Source: an uncultured Clostridia bacterium (GTDB lineage Bacteria > Bacillota > Clostridia > UBA1381). From it: DNA of 52,658 nt. Within the stretch, counting starts at the first letter, position 1; every line of letters starts with the position of its first letter. Positions 18,401 to 26,033 of this stretch are shown one piece after another. The notes beneath the pieces are model-generated. The model was not told where the DNA came from and did no database searches. It saw only the letters and a program-made list of their open reading frames with translations. Both the position numbers and the translations under genes were made by a program. The DNA is taken from positions 1-52,658 of the forward strand of contig CANQQS010000004.1 of the NCBI GenBank assembly GCA_947626045.1, read 5' to 3'.

Positions 18401-19366
18401 AACGGCGAGTTTATCTGCTCGTACACGAAGCCGAAGGAGTACGGTCCCGTTTACGCGTCAAGCACATACGATTCGGAAACGGGTGAAATCATAGCGAAGA
18501 TTGTAAACACCACAAGCTCCGACACGACGGTCGAGGTGAATATCGACACGCCGAGAGGCATGGGTTTTGACACCTCGGCAAAGGCGAAAACAATCACGAT
18601 GACCGCCGACACAAGCGCGGTAAACACGCTTGAAAACAAAGACAATATCGTCCCCGTCGAGGGCGAGTTCGAGGGTATAGGCAGCAGCTTCGACTATCCC
18701 GTAAAGGCAAATTCATTGAGCATCATACGCATACCGACCATGAGCGTGAACGCCGTATCTCCCCCGGGATACCAGCATCAGGCGTACATGTCGGGTTACG
18801 GCGACGGTACGTACCGCCCCGATAGTCCTGTTACGCGCGCGGAGGCTGCGGCACTCATAGCGCGTATCACGGACGGCTTTGACGACACGCACACGTACAG
18901 AATCAACCATGAATTTACCGATGTCGCGGACGATGCGTGGTATAAAAATTACGTGAACTACCTGAGCGACAAACAATATATCAGCGGCTATTCCGACGGC
19001 ACGTTCCGTCCCGACAAAACAATAACGCGCGCGGAGCTTGCGAAAATAATCTGTTCATATCTCGGTGAAGCACCCGCCGAAAACACGCTGTACACCGATA
19101 TTAAAGGACACTGGGCGGAGGGTTATATCGCGGCGCTGAGCGCGAAAGGTATTATAACGGGTTACGATGACGGCACATTCCGTCCCGACGAGCCTGTGTC
19201 GCGCGCGGAAACGGTGACGCTTGTGAACCGCGCGCTTGGACGGTTTATAGAAAACACCGACTGGTTCCCGAACGAGTTTACCGACGTTCCGAAATCACAC
19301 TGGGCGTATAAGGAATTTGTCGAGGCGGTCATACCGCATAACACAAAACAATGTCAATTAAAATAA
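15410..19366 (+). CDS. SLH-anchored GH51 alpha-L-arabinofuranosidase with LamG domain
   Basis: A 1318-residue surface enzyme likely to strip arabinose from plant polysaccharides such as pectic arabinan. Order of domains: signal peptide (1-25); LamG/concanavalin-like domain (about 30-235, GRVFDFGTDANNNFFF, NYIGKSHYDGDAY); small Ig-like domain (about 235-310); GH51 barrel (about 316-840: GLFFEDINSSADGGLYAEM, LRFPGGCAVEGNT, acid/base E644 in GIGNEQYGD, nucleophile E733 in FLGEYASKG); a second sugar-binding-like sandwich (about 865-1010); the GH51 C-terminal sandwich (about 1015-1110); three SLH domains (about 1118-1310: SGYGDGTYRPDSPVTRAEAA, SGYSDGTFRPDKTITRAELA, TGYDDGTFRPDEPVSRAE). The last residues (HNTKQCQLK) look abrupt and coincide with an odd AT-rich junction, so the third repeat may be clipped. 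Confidence 0.93.
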   Translation: MKRRLIAVIAAAALMAGAMPAAMAANGAAEPVLRYTFDNKNPLADESGKNELKLSGGASVTDGGNTGKALTLDGADGYALLPEGILTDSFTVASWVKIDRFTAWGRVFDFGTDANNNFFFAPYSGSTARIEMKSPTGTDTVDTVQETERDWVHYAVTYENGTLNYYRNGLLADTKSNMSVKPTDIKDTLNYIGKSHYDGDAYLAAAVDDFRVYDKALSADEISAVFAEGEINPAVLLGSYTIENGALITGNTFTLPQTEGLMWSETDGLGLIDTQTGAVTHPETTAKVMLAAEYGGEKAEYTVYVAGTARSPYTVNIDASDRSKDVSDIMWGLFFEDINSSADGGLYAEMVQNRSFEIAADGNLYSWETSGDAKISTENPMNENNPTYITLGKGASITNDGYMGMSVKKDAVYSFSARVRGKADLTVSVGGASAEVKADGSDWQEVTAALTAAENASDAKLTVKNTGEAVDMDMISLIPEDTYKGHGLRKDLMEALEDMHPKFLRFPGGCAVEGNTMDVAWNWKDTVGDVSERKEMVNIWSGSDGTYQMTYGLGFYEYFQMCEDLGMEPVPILNCGLSCQVRSGGNEDENHVVPMDELQPYIDDALDLIAFANGTDESNEWVKLRKEMGHREPFNLKYIGIGNEQYGDIYFERYAEFAKQIHEKYPDINLVTTSGTASSGSNNDLAWNWINANTELADRVDEHYYESADWFRQHAYRYDDYRRDTNSKVFLGEYASKGNTWYNALCEAAFMTGLERNADVVRMASYAPMFAKYGNTQWTAANMIWFTNDDYVLTPNYYVQSLFSNNHGDYTLPTDVEMSGIPAEDYLHGGVVLGSWGTQNEFKDAHIQQNIPIEGGSGEIDVAPEGWQKGIGEWTIGSDGVIVQTSDSTGATVYNDWAAANPSMADRDYTFTVKAKKNGGGEGFQIGVAAEDGMNYYRVNVGGWGNTTAKIQHIVNGVSADVGNAAEQSYIGDVHINDGEWYDVKVEVSDYEIKAYLNGEFICSYTKPKEYGPVYASSTYDSETGEIIAKIVNTTSSDTTVEVNIDTPRGMGFDTSAKAKTITMTADTSAVNTLENKDNIVPVEGEFEGIGSSFDYPVKANSLSIIRIPTMSVNAVSPPGYQHQAYMSGYGDGTYRPDSPVTRAEAAALIARITDGFDDTHTYRINHEFTDVADDAWYKNYVNYLSDKQYISGYSDGTFRPDKTITRAELAKIICSYLGEAPAENTLYTDIKGHWAEGYIAALSAKGIITGYDDGTFRPDEPVSRAETVTLVNRALGRFIENTDWFPNEFTDVPKSHWAYKEFVEAVIPHNTKQCQLK

Positions 19367-19580
19367 AAAATTGACCCCCTGAAGGTAACGTAAAATAAAA
19401 CAATAAAGTATGTTTTCGGGGAATGGCGCAGCTTAGGCTGCGTCATTCCCCGCTTCTGTTTGTCACCCCCCTTTTCGTTTTTTCGTCCGGAAATCTTTAG
19501 CATAGCGGTTTTTCTATGGCTACCGTTTTTAGATACAACACAACATAATCACTCTGTACTCTAATTGATGTATAATAAAC
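19367..19580. other. Non-coding stretch with a strong hairpin after the GH51 gene
   Basis: No gene is visible. The DNA around the stop codon contains TGTCAATT and AATTGACC as inverted repeats (19352-19376), followed by TTGACCCCCTGAAGGTAACG, which resembles the end of an insertion sequence. At 19418-19451 there is a stem GGGGAATG-CGCAGC / GCTGCG-CATTCCCC. It lacks a T run, so it is not a classic terminator. The stretch may be a mobile-element scar. Confidence 0.4.
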
Positions 19581-19608
19581 TTGTAATTTTTAAAAAATAT
19601 GATATAAT
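19581..19608 (+). promoter_or_regulatory. Promoter of the lipoprotein gene
   Basis: TTGTAA, 16 bases, TATAAT; predicted start about 19615. Confidence 0.65.
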
Positions 19609-19661
19609 TGAATTGATATGCAAGCAATATAACAAACTGTTAGAGGAGGGTATAAAGAAAT

Positions 19662-20351
19662 ATGAAACGAAAATTTATCATATTATTTATTGGCACAATC
19701 TTATTAGTTAGTTGTGGAACAAATAAAGATACATCTGATAAATACGCCGAATCTGTTCAAGAAATAGTAACGAGGTTAGAATCAAATCCTAAAAATATAG
19801 AATATGCTGATACATATACCGGAATTAAGCAAGACCCCTCTGAATCAGATGCTGAGACTTTTGTTGATTTTAAAATGCTTGAAATGGATGATGGCATTGA
19901 CGAACTTGTATGTTGGTGGGGTTCCTCTGAAACAAATTCTATTACTGTCAGTGTTTATAAATGGAACGGTGATCAATATAAAATATCGGCAACTATGAAC
20001 TTTTCTCATGGTGATCCGACAGTTAATTCGGGAGGGGAATATTTTGTACAACAAAATGGAATATATAATATATTAAGCTGGTCATCTCATAATAATTGGT
20101 TAAAGAGTTATAGCGTATTTACGTATGCAGGGGATCGCTTTGAAGAATTAGGAGGATATAATTATGCAAGAGTATTTAATGATTCGGGAGAAGCTGTATA
20201 CAATTTGTATAAATTTAACGCCGGTACTCAATCTGACGAACTTGTAATAAGTGATAGCAATAATAATGATAATGACAATACAGCTTTGAATCAATATCTT
20301 GATAACATGAATAAAGCGCGAGAAAACGCCATTGAGATTAAACGGAAATAA
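19662..20351 (+). CDS. Putative lipoprotein of unknown function
   Basis: A 229-residue exported lipoprotein: a lysine-rich start, hydrophobic stretch and lipobox LLVSCG place the lipidated cysteine near residue 18. The mature part has no recognised domain; it is acidic, rich in Tyr, Trp, Ser and Asn, and near the C terminus has an Asn/Asp run (DSNNNDNDN). Repeated YxxW/Y patterns suggest a beta-rich fold of the kind seen in small propeller or jelly-roll lipoproteins. The gene is far AT-richer than the GH51 gene before it and murC after it, which suggests acquisition. GAGGAGGG lies about 11 bases before the ATG, a long spacing. It has its own promoter and terminator. Confidence 0.8.
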   Translation: MKRKFIILFIGTILLVSCGTNKDTSDKYAESVQEIVTRLESNPKNIEYADTYTGIKQDPSESDAETFVDFKMLEMDDGIDELVCWWGSSETNSITVSVYKWNGDQYKISATMNFSHGDPTVNSGGEYFVQQNGIYNILSWSSHNNWLKSYSVFTYAGDRFEELGGYNYARVFNDSGEAVYNLYKFNAGTQSDELVISDSNNNDNDNTALNQYLDNMNKARENAIEIKRK

Positions 20352-20411
20352 GGGTATAATTCTTATAAAATTTATGGTGTGCAAGTGTGGTTGCCTAATT
20401 GGCAATATATG

Positions 20412-20447
20412 AAAAGGCATATCGCAATTCAAGCGATATGCTTTTTT
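20412..20447 (+). terminator. Intrinsic terminator after the lipoprotein gene
   Basis: GGCATATCGC-aattcaa-GCGATATGC followed by TTTTTT. Confidence 0.85.
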
Positions 20448-20522
20448 GTGTCCTGTCCGACAGCCTGTTATAAAATGATTGATTACACTGTCTTATGTCA
20501 TGCTATCGGTGGGGTTATTTTT

Positions 20523-21914
20523 TTATTCAACAATCATTTCATCTATATTCACAACGTCGCCCGCGCCCATTGTAAACACAATGTCGCCTTCTTTGACATT
20601 TTCCTTGAGGTACTTCGCGATGTCCTCAAACCTGTCGATATACGACGCGTTTACGCCGCGCGCCTTAATTTCCGCCGCGAGGTTTTCGGGCTTTGTAACG
20701 CCGTCGTCCTTTTCACGCGCAGCGTATATGTGCGTCAATATGAGTTCGTCCGCATTGTCGAACGCCTCGGTAAACTCCTTCCACAGCGTCCGCGTCCTCG
20801 AATACGTGTGCGGCTGGAACACGCAGACTATTCTGTCATGCGGGAATTTTTTCGCCGCCCTGAGCGTCGCGGCAATTTCGGTCGGGTGATGCGCGTAATC
20901 GTCGATCACGACCGCGCCGTTTACAAAGCCTTTCTTTTCAAACCGGCGGTGAGTGCCCTTGAACGTTTCTATTCCCTTTGCCGCCTTTTCCGCGTCAACG
21001 CCCGACAGTCCGCACACCGCTATCGTCGCGACGGCGTTTAATATGTTGTGGTCGCCCGGCACGTTAAGGCTTATATGACACACCTTATCTCCGTTTTTCA
21101 TCACGTCGAACGACGGAAAACCGGCGTGGTACGTTATATTCGCGGGGTAATAGTCGTTATTTTCCGACATTCCGTAGGTGATAATATCAAGGTCGTCCGC
21201 GCCCTTTAACGCGTCCTGTACGTTTTTATCGTCACCCATAGCCACAACGCTGCCGACGCCCTTCGTAAGATACGCGAACTTACGGAAGCTGTCCTTTATC
21301 ATATCTATACCGGTGAAAAAGTCGAGGTGATCCTCTTCGATGTTTGTGATAAGCGCGATTGTGGGATAGAATTTCAAAAAGCTGTTCGTATATTCACACG
21401 CCTCGGTGACAAAATAATCGTCGCTGCCCGTCTTTATATTTCCGCCGATAAGGTCAAGCTCGCCGCCGACGCTTATTGTGGGATCAAGCCCCGCGCCTAT
21501 GAGCGCGTGCGCGAGCATCGAGGTCGTCGTGGTTTTGCCGTGCGTGCCGCTCACGCCCACCGCGTGGTGGTACTTCTTCATCACCGCGCCGAGAAACTCC
21601 GCGCGGTCGATCACGCGCTTGTTTAAGCCGCGCGCGAGAATCATTTCGGGGTTATCCTCCTTTGCCGCCGCGGTGTGCACGACTACCGCCGCGCCCCTTA
21701 CGCCCTTATCGTTCACCGCGCCCACGCCGTAGACAATATCCGCGCCCATATCGGCAAGCTTATCGGTTATCGCGCTTTCGTGCCAGTCCGAGCCGGTAAC
21801 GCTGTACCCCGCCTGAATTGCTATCTGCGCCAGACCGCTCATGCTTATGCCGCCTATGCCTATAAAATGTATCCCGTCGTTTTCGGAAAGCTCCGACAAC
21901 ATAAATCTTTCCAT
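20523..21914 (-). CDS. murC: UDP-N-acetylmuramate--L-alanine ligase
   Basis: MurC adds the first amino acid, L-alanine, to UDP-MurNAc in peptidoglycan synthesis, using ATP in the cytoplasm. Visible motifs are the N-terminal Rossmann IHFIGIGGISMSGLAQIA, the ATP loop SGTHGKTTTTSML, TNIEEDHLDFF and DDYAHHPTEI. The start at 21914 (MERFMLSEL) was chosen over the ORF-track start at 21998 because AAAGGAG sits 7 bases upstream, it gives the usual length (463 residues), and the longer ORF would start before the mapped promoter. It stands alone rather than in a division/cell-wall cluster, which is common in Clostridia. Confidence 0.97.
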   Translation of the reverse strand: MERFMLSELSENDGIHFIGIGGISMSGLAQIAIQAGYSVTGSDWHESAITDKLADMGADIVYGVGAVNDKGVRGAAVVVHTAAAKEDNPEMILARGLNKRVIDRAEFLGAVMKKYHHAVGVSGTHGKTTTTSMLAHALIGAGLDPTISVGGELDLIGGNIKTGSDDYFVTEACEYTNSFLKFYPTIALITNIEEDHLDFFTGIDMIKDSFRKFAYLTKGVGSVVAMGDDKNVQDALKGADDLDIITYGMSENNDYYPANITYHAGFPSFDVMKNGDKVCHISLNVPGDHNILNAVATIAVCGLSGVDAEKAAKGIETFKGTHRRFEKKGFVNGAVVIDDYAHHPTEIAATLRAAKKFPHDRIVCVFQPHTYSRTRTLWKEFTEAFDNADELILTHIYAAREKDDGVTKPENLAAEIKARGVNASYIDRFEDIAKYLKENVKEGDIVFTMGAGDVVNIDEMIVE

Positions 21915-21956
21915 GAAAAAACTCCTTTTGCAATACGTTAAATACCTATTAAATCT

Positions 21957-21985
21957 ATTATACACCTCAAAAACATAATTGAAAA
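21957..21985 (-). promoter_or_regulatory. Promoter of murC
   Basis: On the minus strand TTTTCA, 17 bases, TATAAT. The predicted start is near 21950, about 36 bases upstream of the chosen ATG. Confidence 0.6.
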
Positions 21986-22064
21986 CCCCTTTTATCAAAT
22001 TTTAGAAAATTTACGCAAAAAACGGCTTTTTTATTGATTTTGCGACTAAATATCAGCAAAATGC

Positions 22065-22093
22065 TTGACAAATCGCAATTTTTACAGTATCAT
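22065..22093 (+). promoter_or_regulatory. Promoter of spoVG
   Basis: TTGACA, 17 bases, TATCAT, predicted start about 22100. It reads as a vegetative promoter; no sigma-H-type pattern was noticed. Confidence 0.7.
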
Positions 22094-22131
22094 AAACTTA
22101 GGCAGAAATATGTCGAAGGGTGGTGAAACAC

Positions 22132-22413
22132 ATGGAAATCACAGATATCAGGATTAAGAAGGTTACCGGCGAAAGCAAGATGAAAGCGGTTGCTTCCGTA
22201 ACGTTCGACAATGCGTTCGCAGTTCATGATGTGAAGGTTATTGAAGGTCCCGAAAAGTTATTTGTGGCAATGCCTAGCAGAAGAACTCCGGACGGAGAAT
22301 ACAGAGACATTGCTCATCCTATCAACAGTGACATGCGTGCAATGCTTGAAAGCCGAGTTTTGGCGGCGTACGACGCGATAGAAGATGAGCCAGAAATCAC
22401 CGAGGAAGCATAA
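22132..22413 (+). CDS. spoVG: SpoVG-family regulator
   Basis: A 93-residue protein with the near-invariant family sequence: MEITDIRIKKV, then MKAVASVTFDNAFAVHDVKV, LFVAMPSRRTPDGEYRDIAH and PINSDMRAMLESRVL. SpoVG is a small site-specific DNA/RNA-binding protein that modulates septation, sporulation and surface or virulence genes in Firmicutes; it is also kept in non-sporulating species, so it does not prove that this organism sporulates. ATG 22132 follows GAAGGGTGGTG; the ORF-track GTG at 22120 lies within that ribosome binding site. It has its own promoter and terminator. Confidence 0.96.
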   Translation: MEITDIRIKKVTGESKMKAVASVTFDNAFAVHDVKVIEGPEKLFVAMPSRRTPDGEYRDIAHPINSDMRAMLESRVLAAYDAIEDEPEITEEA

Positions 22414-22442
22414 TATATTTTAACATAATTCATATAAAATAA

Positions 22443-22470
22443 AAGCGTTTCACCGAGAAACGCTTTTTTA
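22443..22470 (+). terminator. Intrinsic terminator of spoVG
   Basis: AAGCGTTTC-accga-GAAACGCTTTTTT. Confidence 0.9.
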
Positions 22471-22478
22471 AATTCCTC

Positions 22479-22507
22479 TTGTTATCGCGGCGGAAATACT
22501 GTATAAT
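22479..22507 (+). promoter_or_regulatory. Promoter of the stalk/CAP gene
   Basis: TTGTTA, 17 bases, TATAAT. The predicted start is about 22514, so the leader is only about 14 bases. Confidence 0.75.
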
Positions 22508-22527
22508 AGAATACGGAAGTGATGAAA

Positions 22528-23343
22528 ATGAAAAAGAAAATCCTGATCGCGGCTATGGCAGTAAGCATGGCGTTTCCTGTCGTGTGCCGCGCGGAGGACG
22601 ATATAAGGGTGTACCTCGACGGCGCGCGTCTTGAATTTGACGCAGCGCCCGTAATACGCGACAATTCCGCGCTCGTGCCGTTTCGGAAAATATTCGAATC
22701 GCTCGGCATGGAGGTCGGCTGGAACGGCGAAGCGCACACAGGCACGGCGCAGAAAGACGGTCTTGCAATTTCTGTAGTAACGGACAGTAACGTCATGCGC
22801 GTAAACGGAAAAGACGTAAATCTTATAACGCCGCCGATAATTATGAGCGAGCGCATACTTGTTCCGCTCAGGGCAGTATCGGAGGCGGCGGGTGCGGACG
22901 TTTTGTGGGACGGCGATGCGCGGACGGTTACAATAACGTCGGAGGAAGCGCTGCTTGAAAACGCAAGACGCGAGGTTCTCGCGCTCACAAACGCCGAGCG
23001 CGCCAAATACGGACTCAATCCGCTCACGCTCGACGACAGACTAACGGCGGCGGCTGACGCGCACTGCGACGACATGATTTTGCGCGGCTATTTCGACCAC
23101 GTAAACCCCGACGGCAAATCCCCCGCTGACAGACTTAACGACGCAGGCATAGATTATATGATGATGGGCGAAAACATAGCCGCCGGTCAGAGAAGCGCGG
23201 AGGAAGTTATGACAGACTGGATGAACAGCGAGGGTCACCGCGAGAATATATTCAATCCCGACTACAAATCCATCGGCATAGGCGTTCGGCGCGGCGGCGA
23301 GTACCACATGTACTGGGCGCAGGAATTTGCGCGTTTTAAATAA
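22528..23343 (+). CDS. Secreted copper-amine-oxidase-N-like stalk plus CAP (SCP/PR-1) domain protein
   Basis: A 271-residue exported protein. A signal peptide (MKKKILIAAMAVSMAFPVVCRA) is followed by two stalk repeats of the 'copper amine oxidase N-terminal domain' type (about 25-140: VPFRKIFESLGMEVGWNG, RILVPLRAVSEAAGADVLWDG). Such repeats in Clostridia are envelope modules and do not imply an amine oxidase. A CAP domain fills about 145-271, with ALTNAERAKYGLNPLTLD, FDHVNPDGKSPADRL, MGENIAAGQ and GHRENIFNPDYKSIGIGV; the His/Glu residues of the family cavity are present. The start at ATG 22528 gives an 8-base gap from GGAAG; ATG 22522 and GTG 22519 are too close. It resembles YkwD-type proteins. 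Confidence 0.92.
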   Translation: MKKKILIAAMAVSMAFPVVCRAEDDIRVYLDGARLEFDAAPVIRDNSALVPFRKIFESLGMEVGWNGEAHTGTAQKDGLAISVVTDSNVMRVNGKDVNLITPPIIMSERILVPLRAVSEAAGADVLWDGDARTVTITSEEALLENARREVLALTNAERAKYGLNPLTLDDRLTAAADAHCDDMILRGYFDHVNPDGKSPADRLNDAGIDYMMMGENIAAGQRSAEEVMTDWMNSEGHRENIFNPDYKSIGIGVRRGGEYHMYWAQEFARFK

Positions 23344-23358
23344 ATTTTGAAAAATATA

Positions 23359-23387
23359 TTGACACATATCGCATATAGTGATAGTAT
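23359..23387 (+). promoter_or_regulatory. Promoter of the L-box/asd transcript
   Basis: TTGACA, 17 bases, TAGTAT; predicted start about 23394, some ten bases before the riboswitch. Confidence 0.65.
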
Positions 23388-23404
23388 TATATAGAAAAGA
23401 AAAA

Positions 23405-23592
23405 GCAGTGATAGAGGCGCGTTTTCGTATCAGTACGCTTTATGAGGCATGCAGCTGCCGTCGATTAAAGCCGAAAGGACAAAACGCCGAAGCGGAAATA
23501 TTGACTGCGCGTATTTCCCGCTGGGCATGCCGTTAAGAGCGGTATGACTGTCATTTGAGCCGCTTAAGGCGGCAAAAGTGTTGAGCTATCGT
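23405..23592 (+). ncRNA. Lysine riboswitch (L-box)
   Basis: The conserved core is readable in order: GTGATAGAGGCGCG, AGTAC, TGAGGCATGCAG, GCCGAAAGG, CGCCGAAGCGG, a GCTGGGC loop, GGTATGACTGTCATTTGAG, then the closing strand AGCTATCG pairing with GATAG at the 5' side. This is the L-box aptamer pattern. It lies directly upstream of asd, the shared step of lysine, threonine and methionine synthesis. A terminator follows, so lysine binding should cause premature termination. Confidence 0.95.
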
Positions 23593-23621
23593 CGTTTTGC
23601 AGATACAATACGCAAAATATG

Positions 23622-23647
23622 GCAGCAGCTCAGTCTGCTGCTTTTTT
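23622..23647 (+). terminator. Riboswitch-controlled attenuator terminator
   Basis: GCAGCAG-ctcagt-CTGCTGC followed by TTTTTT, between the L-box and the asd start codon. Confidence 0.9.
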
Positions 23648-23674
23648 AAACTAAAAATAAAAGGGAGTTTTAGA

Positions 23675-24778
23675 ATGAAGGACAATTACAAGGTAGGTAT
23701 TATAGGCGCGACGGGTATGGTGGGACAGCGTTTCATAACGCTTCTGCACGACCACCCGTGGTACACGATAGAGGTTCTCGCGGCTTCGCCGAGAAGCGCA
23801 GGCAAATCGTATAAGGACGCTGTCGGCGCGAAGTGGGCTATGAAAGAGGAAATTCCCGCGAGCGTCGCCGATATGGTGGTAATGGACGCGACCGGCGACG
23901 TTGAGAAAATTGCGTCAATGGTGGACTTTGTGTTCTGCGCGGTCGATATGAAAAAGGACGAAATAAAGGCTTTGGAGGAGCGTTACGCGAAGGCGGAGTG
24001 CCCGGTCGTTTCAAACAACTCGGCGCACAGACACACTCCCGATGTGCCGATGATCATACCAGAGATAAATCCGCAGCATATCGAGATAATTCCGGCGCAG
24101 AGAAAGCGGCTCGGCACGAAGCGCGGATTTGTGGCGGTCAAGTCGAACTGCTCGCTGCAGTCGTACCTGCCCGCGATGGCGGTCATAAATCAAAAATACC
24201 CGATAGACCACGCGCTTGTTACGACATATCAGGCAATTTCCGGCGCGGGCAAGACGTTTGAGACGTGGCAGGAAATGGTCGATAACCTCATTCCGTATAT
24301 CGGCGGCGAGGAGATGAAGTCGGAGGTCGAGCCTAATAAGATTTTGGGCAAGATAGAGGGCGGCGAAATTGTTCCGTCAACGGAGCTGCAGATAGAGTGC
24401 CAGACGTACCGCGTACCCGTTTCGGACGGTCACACGGCGGCGATATTCTTCTCGTTCAAGGACGGCGTGAATAAGCCGTCGGTTGAGGAGATTGAGAATA
24501 TGTGGCGCGAGTTCAAGGGCGTTCCGCAGGAGTTAAATTTGCCGCACGCGCCGAAGCAGTTTATTCATGTTTACACCGAAGCCGAAAATCCCGACCAACC
24601 GCAGATTAAGACGGCGCGCGAGATCGACGGCGGCATGGCGATAAGCTGCGGCAGACTCAGAGAGTCAACGCAGTACGATTATAAAATGGTTTCAATGAGC
24701 CATAATACATTAAGAGGCGCAGCCGGCGGCGCGGTGTTGTTGGCGGAGCTGCTGACGGCGAAGGGATACATGGATTAA
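23675..24778 (+). CDS. asd: Aspartate-semialdehyde dehydrogenase
   Basis: This enzyme reduces L-aspartyl-4-phosphate to aspartate 4-semialdehyde with NADPH, the branch point to lysine/diaminopimelate and to threonine/methionine. Its 367 residues begin VGIIGATGMVGQRFITLLHD (nucleotide-binding fold). The catalytic cysteine is C159 in VKSNCSLQSY, and VSDGHTAAIFF contains the conserved His. The sequence is closer to the archaeal/fungal-type branch (SNCS) than to the E. coli form. ATG 23675 has GGGAG upstream; the longer ORF-track start at 23597 lies inside the riboswitch/terminator. It is regulated by the L-box. A 300-base repeat block separates it from dapA. Confidence 0.96.
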   Translation: MKDNYKVGIIGATGMVGQRFITLLHDHPWYTIEVLAASPRSAGKSYKDAVGAKWAMKEEIPASVADMVVMDATGDVEKIASMVDFVFCAVDMKKDEIKALEERYAKAECPVVSNNSAHRHTPDVPMIIPEINPQHIEIIPAQRKRLGTKRGFVAVKSNCSLQSYLPAMAVINQKYPIDHALVTTYQAISGAGKTFETWQEMVDNLIPYIGGEEMKSEVEPNKILGKIEGGEIVPSTELQIECQTYRVPVSDGHTAAIFFSFKDGVNKPSVEEIENMWREFKGVPQELNLPHAPKQFIHVYTEAENPDQPQIKTAREIDGGMAISCGRLRESTQYDYKMVSMSHNTLRGAAGGAVLLAELLTAKGYMD

Positions 24779-24814
24779 GGTAAGGTGTCACACGGGAATA
24801 GGTAACCCCGTATG

Positions 24815-25098
24815 ACCCCCTCTATGAGGGGCGAAAACCATACCCCGCAAGACCCCCTCTCCGAGGGGGTCAAAAGCCGGCAACGGCTTTTGGGGGGTGT
24901 CATTATTGGGGAATTAGTCATATACACCCCCCTAAACTTGCAAGCAAGTTTAGACCCCCTCGGAGAGGGGGTCATATGTAGGGGACGGCGCCCTCGACAG
25001 CCCGTTCCCGTAGGGGCGACCATTGGTCGCCCGCGGGCGGCGAATCGCCGCCCCTACGATAGACGATTTTAAAACACACGGGCGCCCCGACGTCCCGC
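24815..25098. repeat. Compound intergenic palindromic repeat (copy 4)
   Basis: A string of hairpin units: CCCCCTCTATGAGGGG; CCCCCTCTCCGAGGGGG; AAAAGCCG/CGGCTTTT; TAAACTTGCAAGCAAGTTTA; CCCCCTCGGAGAGGGGG; the GTAGGGGACGGCGCCCTCGA unit; and a GGGGCGACC/GGTCGCC unit with GGGCGGCGAATCGCCGCCC. It separates asd from dapA and could attenuate read-through between them, although none of the hairpins has a clean T run. Confidence 0.85.
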
Positions 25099-25129
25099 AT
25101 AACATAATAAATCAATAGGAGGATATAAA

Positions 25130-26017
25130 ATGAAAACATTACCGTTCACAGGCTCGGGCGTTGCGATAATCACGCCGTTCGACGGTCAAAAGACCAACTA
25201 TGACGAGCTTGGCAGACTTATTGAATTTAACATTGAAAACGGCACCGACGCGGTCATAATCTGCGGCACCACCGGCGAGGCGTCAACGATGCCGGACGAG
25301 GAACATCTCGCGGCTATCGAGTACACCGTTAAAAAGGTAAACGGCCGCATACCCGTAATCGCCGGCACAGGCTCAAACGACACCGCTCACGCGACAGAGC
25401 TTACGAAAAGAGCGGAGGAACTCGGCGCGGACGCGATACTTTCCGTAACGCCGTACTACAACAAAACCTCGCAGCACGGACTTGTCGCGCACTTTACGGC
25501 TATTGCGAACGCCGTTAAAATCCCGATCATTCTCTACAACGTTCCGTCACGCACGGGCATGTCGTTCAACATAGACACGCTGAAGGAACTCGCGAAGGTT
25601 GAGAACATCGTCGCGGTCAAGGAGGCGAGCGGCAACATCAGCTACATGGCAAAGGTCGCCGCGGAGGTACCCGAGCTTTACATATACTCCGGCAACGACG
25701 ATATGATTGTCCCCGCACTGTCACTTGGCGGCAAGGGCGTCATATCGGTACTGGCAAACGTTATGCCGAAGGAGACGCACGAAATGTGCGCGAGCTTCTT
25801 TAACGGCGATGTGGAAAAGGCAAGAGATATGCAGCTTAAGCTGCTCACGCTCATAAACGATTTGTTTATCGAGGTAAACCCCGTGCCGGTAAAAACGGCT
25901 CTCAACATGATGGGCTTTAACGCGGGCAACCTGCGTATGCCGCTCGTCGAAATGACGGCGGAGCATAAGGCAAAGCTCGCGAAATCAATGGCAGAGGCGG
26001 GTATTAAGCTCGCGTAA
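25130..26017 (+). CDS. dapA: 4-hydroxy-tetrahydrodipicolinate synthase
   Basis: DapA condenses pyruvate with aspartate semialdehyde, the committed step of the lysine/DAP branch. The protein has 295 residues and a (beta/alpha)8 barrel with all family marks: GSGVAIITPFD, CGTTGEASTM, GSNDTAHATEL, the catalytic tyrosine in VTPYYNKTSQHGL, YNVPSRTGMSF, and the Schiff-base lysine in NIVAVKEASGN. It starts 7 bases or so after AGGAGG. dapB follows after 16 bases, so they form a dapAB pair. No promoter was obvious between the repeat and the gene, so transcription may come from the L-box promoter through the repeat. Confidence 0.97.
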   Translation: MKTLPFTGSGVAIITPFDGQKTNYDELGRLIEFNIENGTDAVIICGTTGEASTMPDEEHLAAIEYTVKKVNGRIPVIAGTGSNDTAHATELTKRAEELGADAILSVTPYYNKTSQHGLVAHFTAIANAVKIPIILYNVPSRTGMSFNIDTLKELAKVENIVAVKEASGNISYMAKVAAEVPELYIYSGNDDMIVPALSLGGKGVISVLANVMPKETHEMCASFFNGDVEKARDMQLKLLTLINDLFIEVNPVPVKTALNMMGFNAGNLRMPLVEMTAEHKAKLAKSMAEAGIKLA

Positions 26018-26033
26018 AAAGGAGATACGTCCA

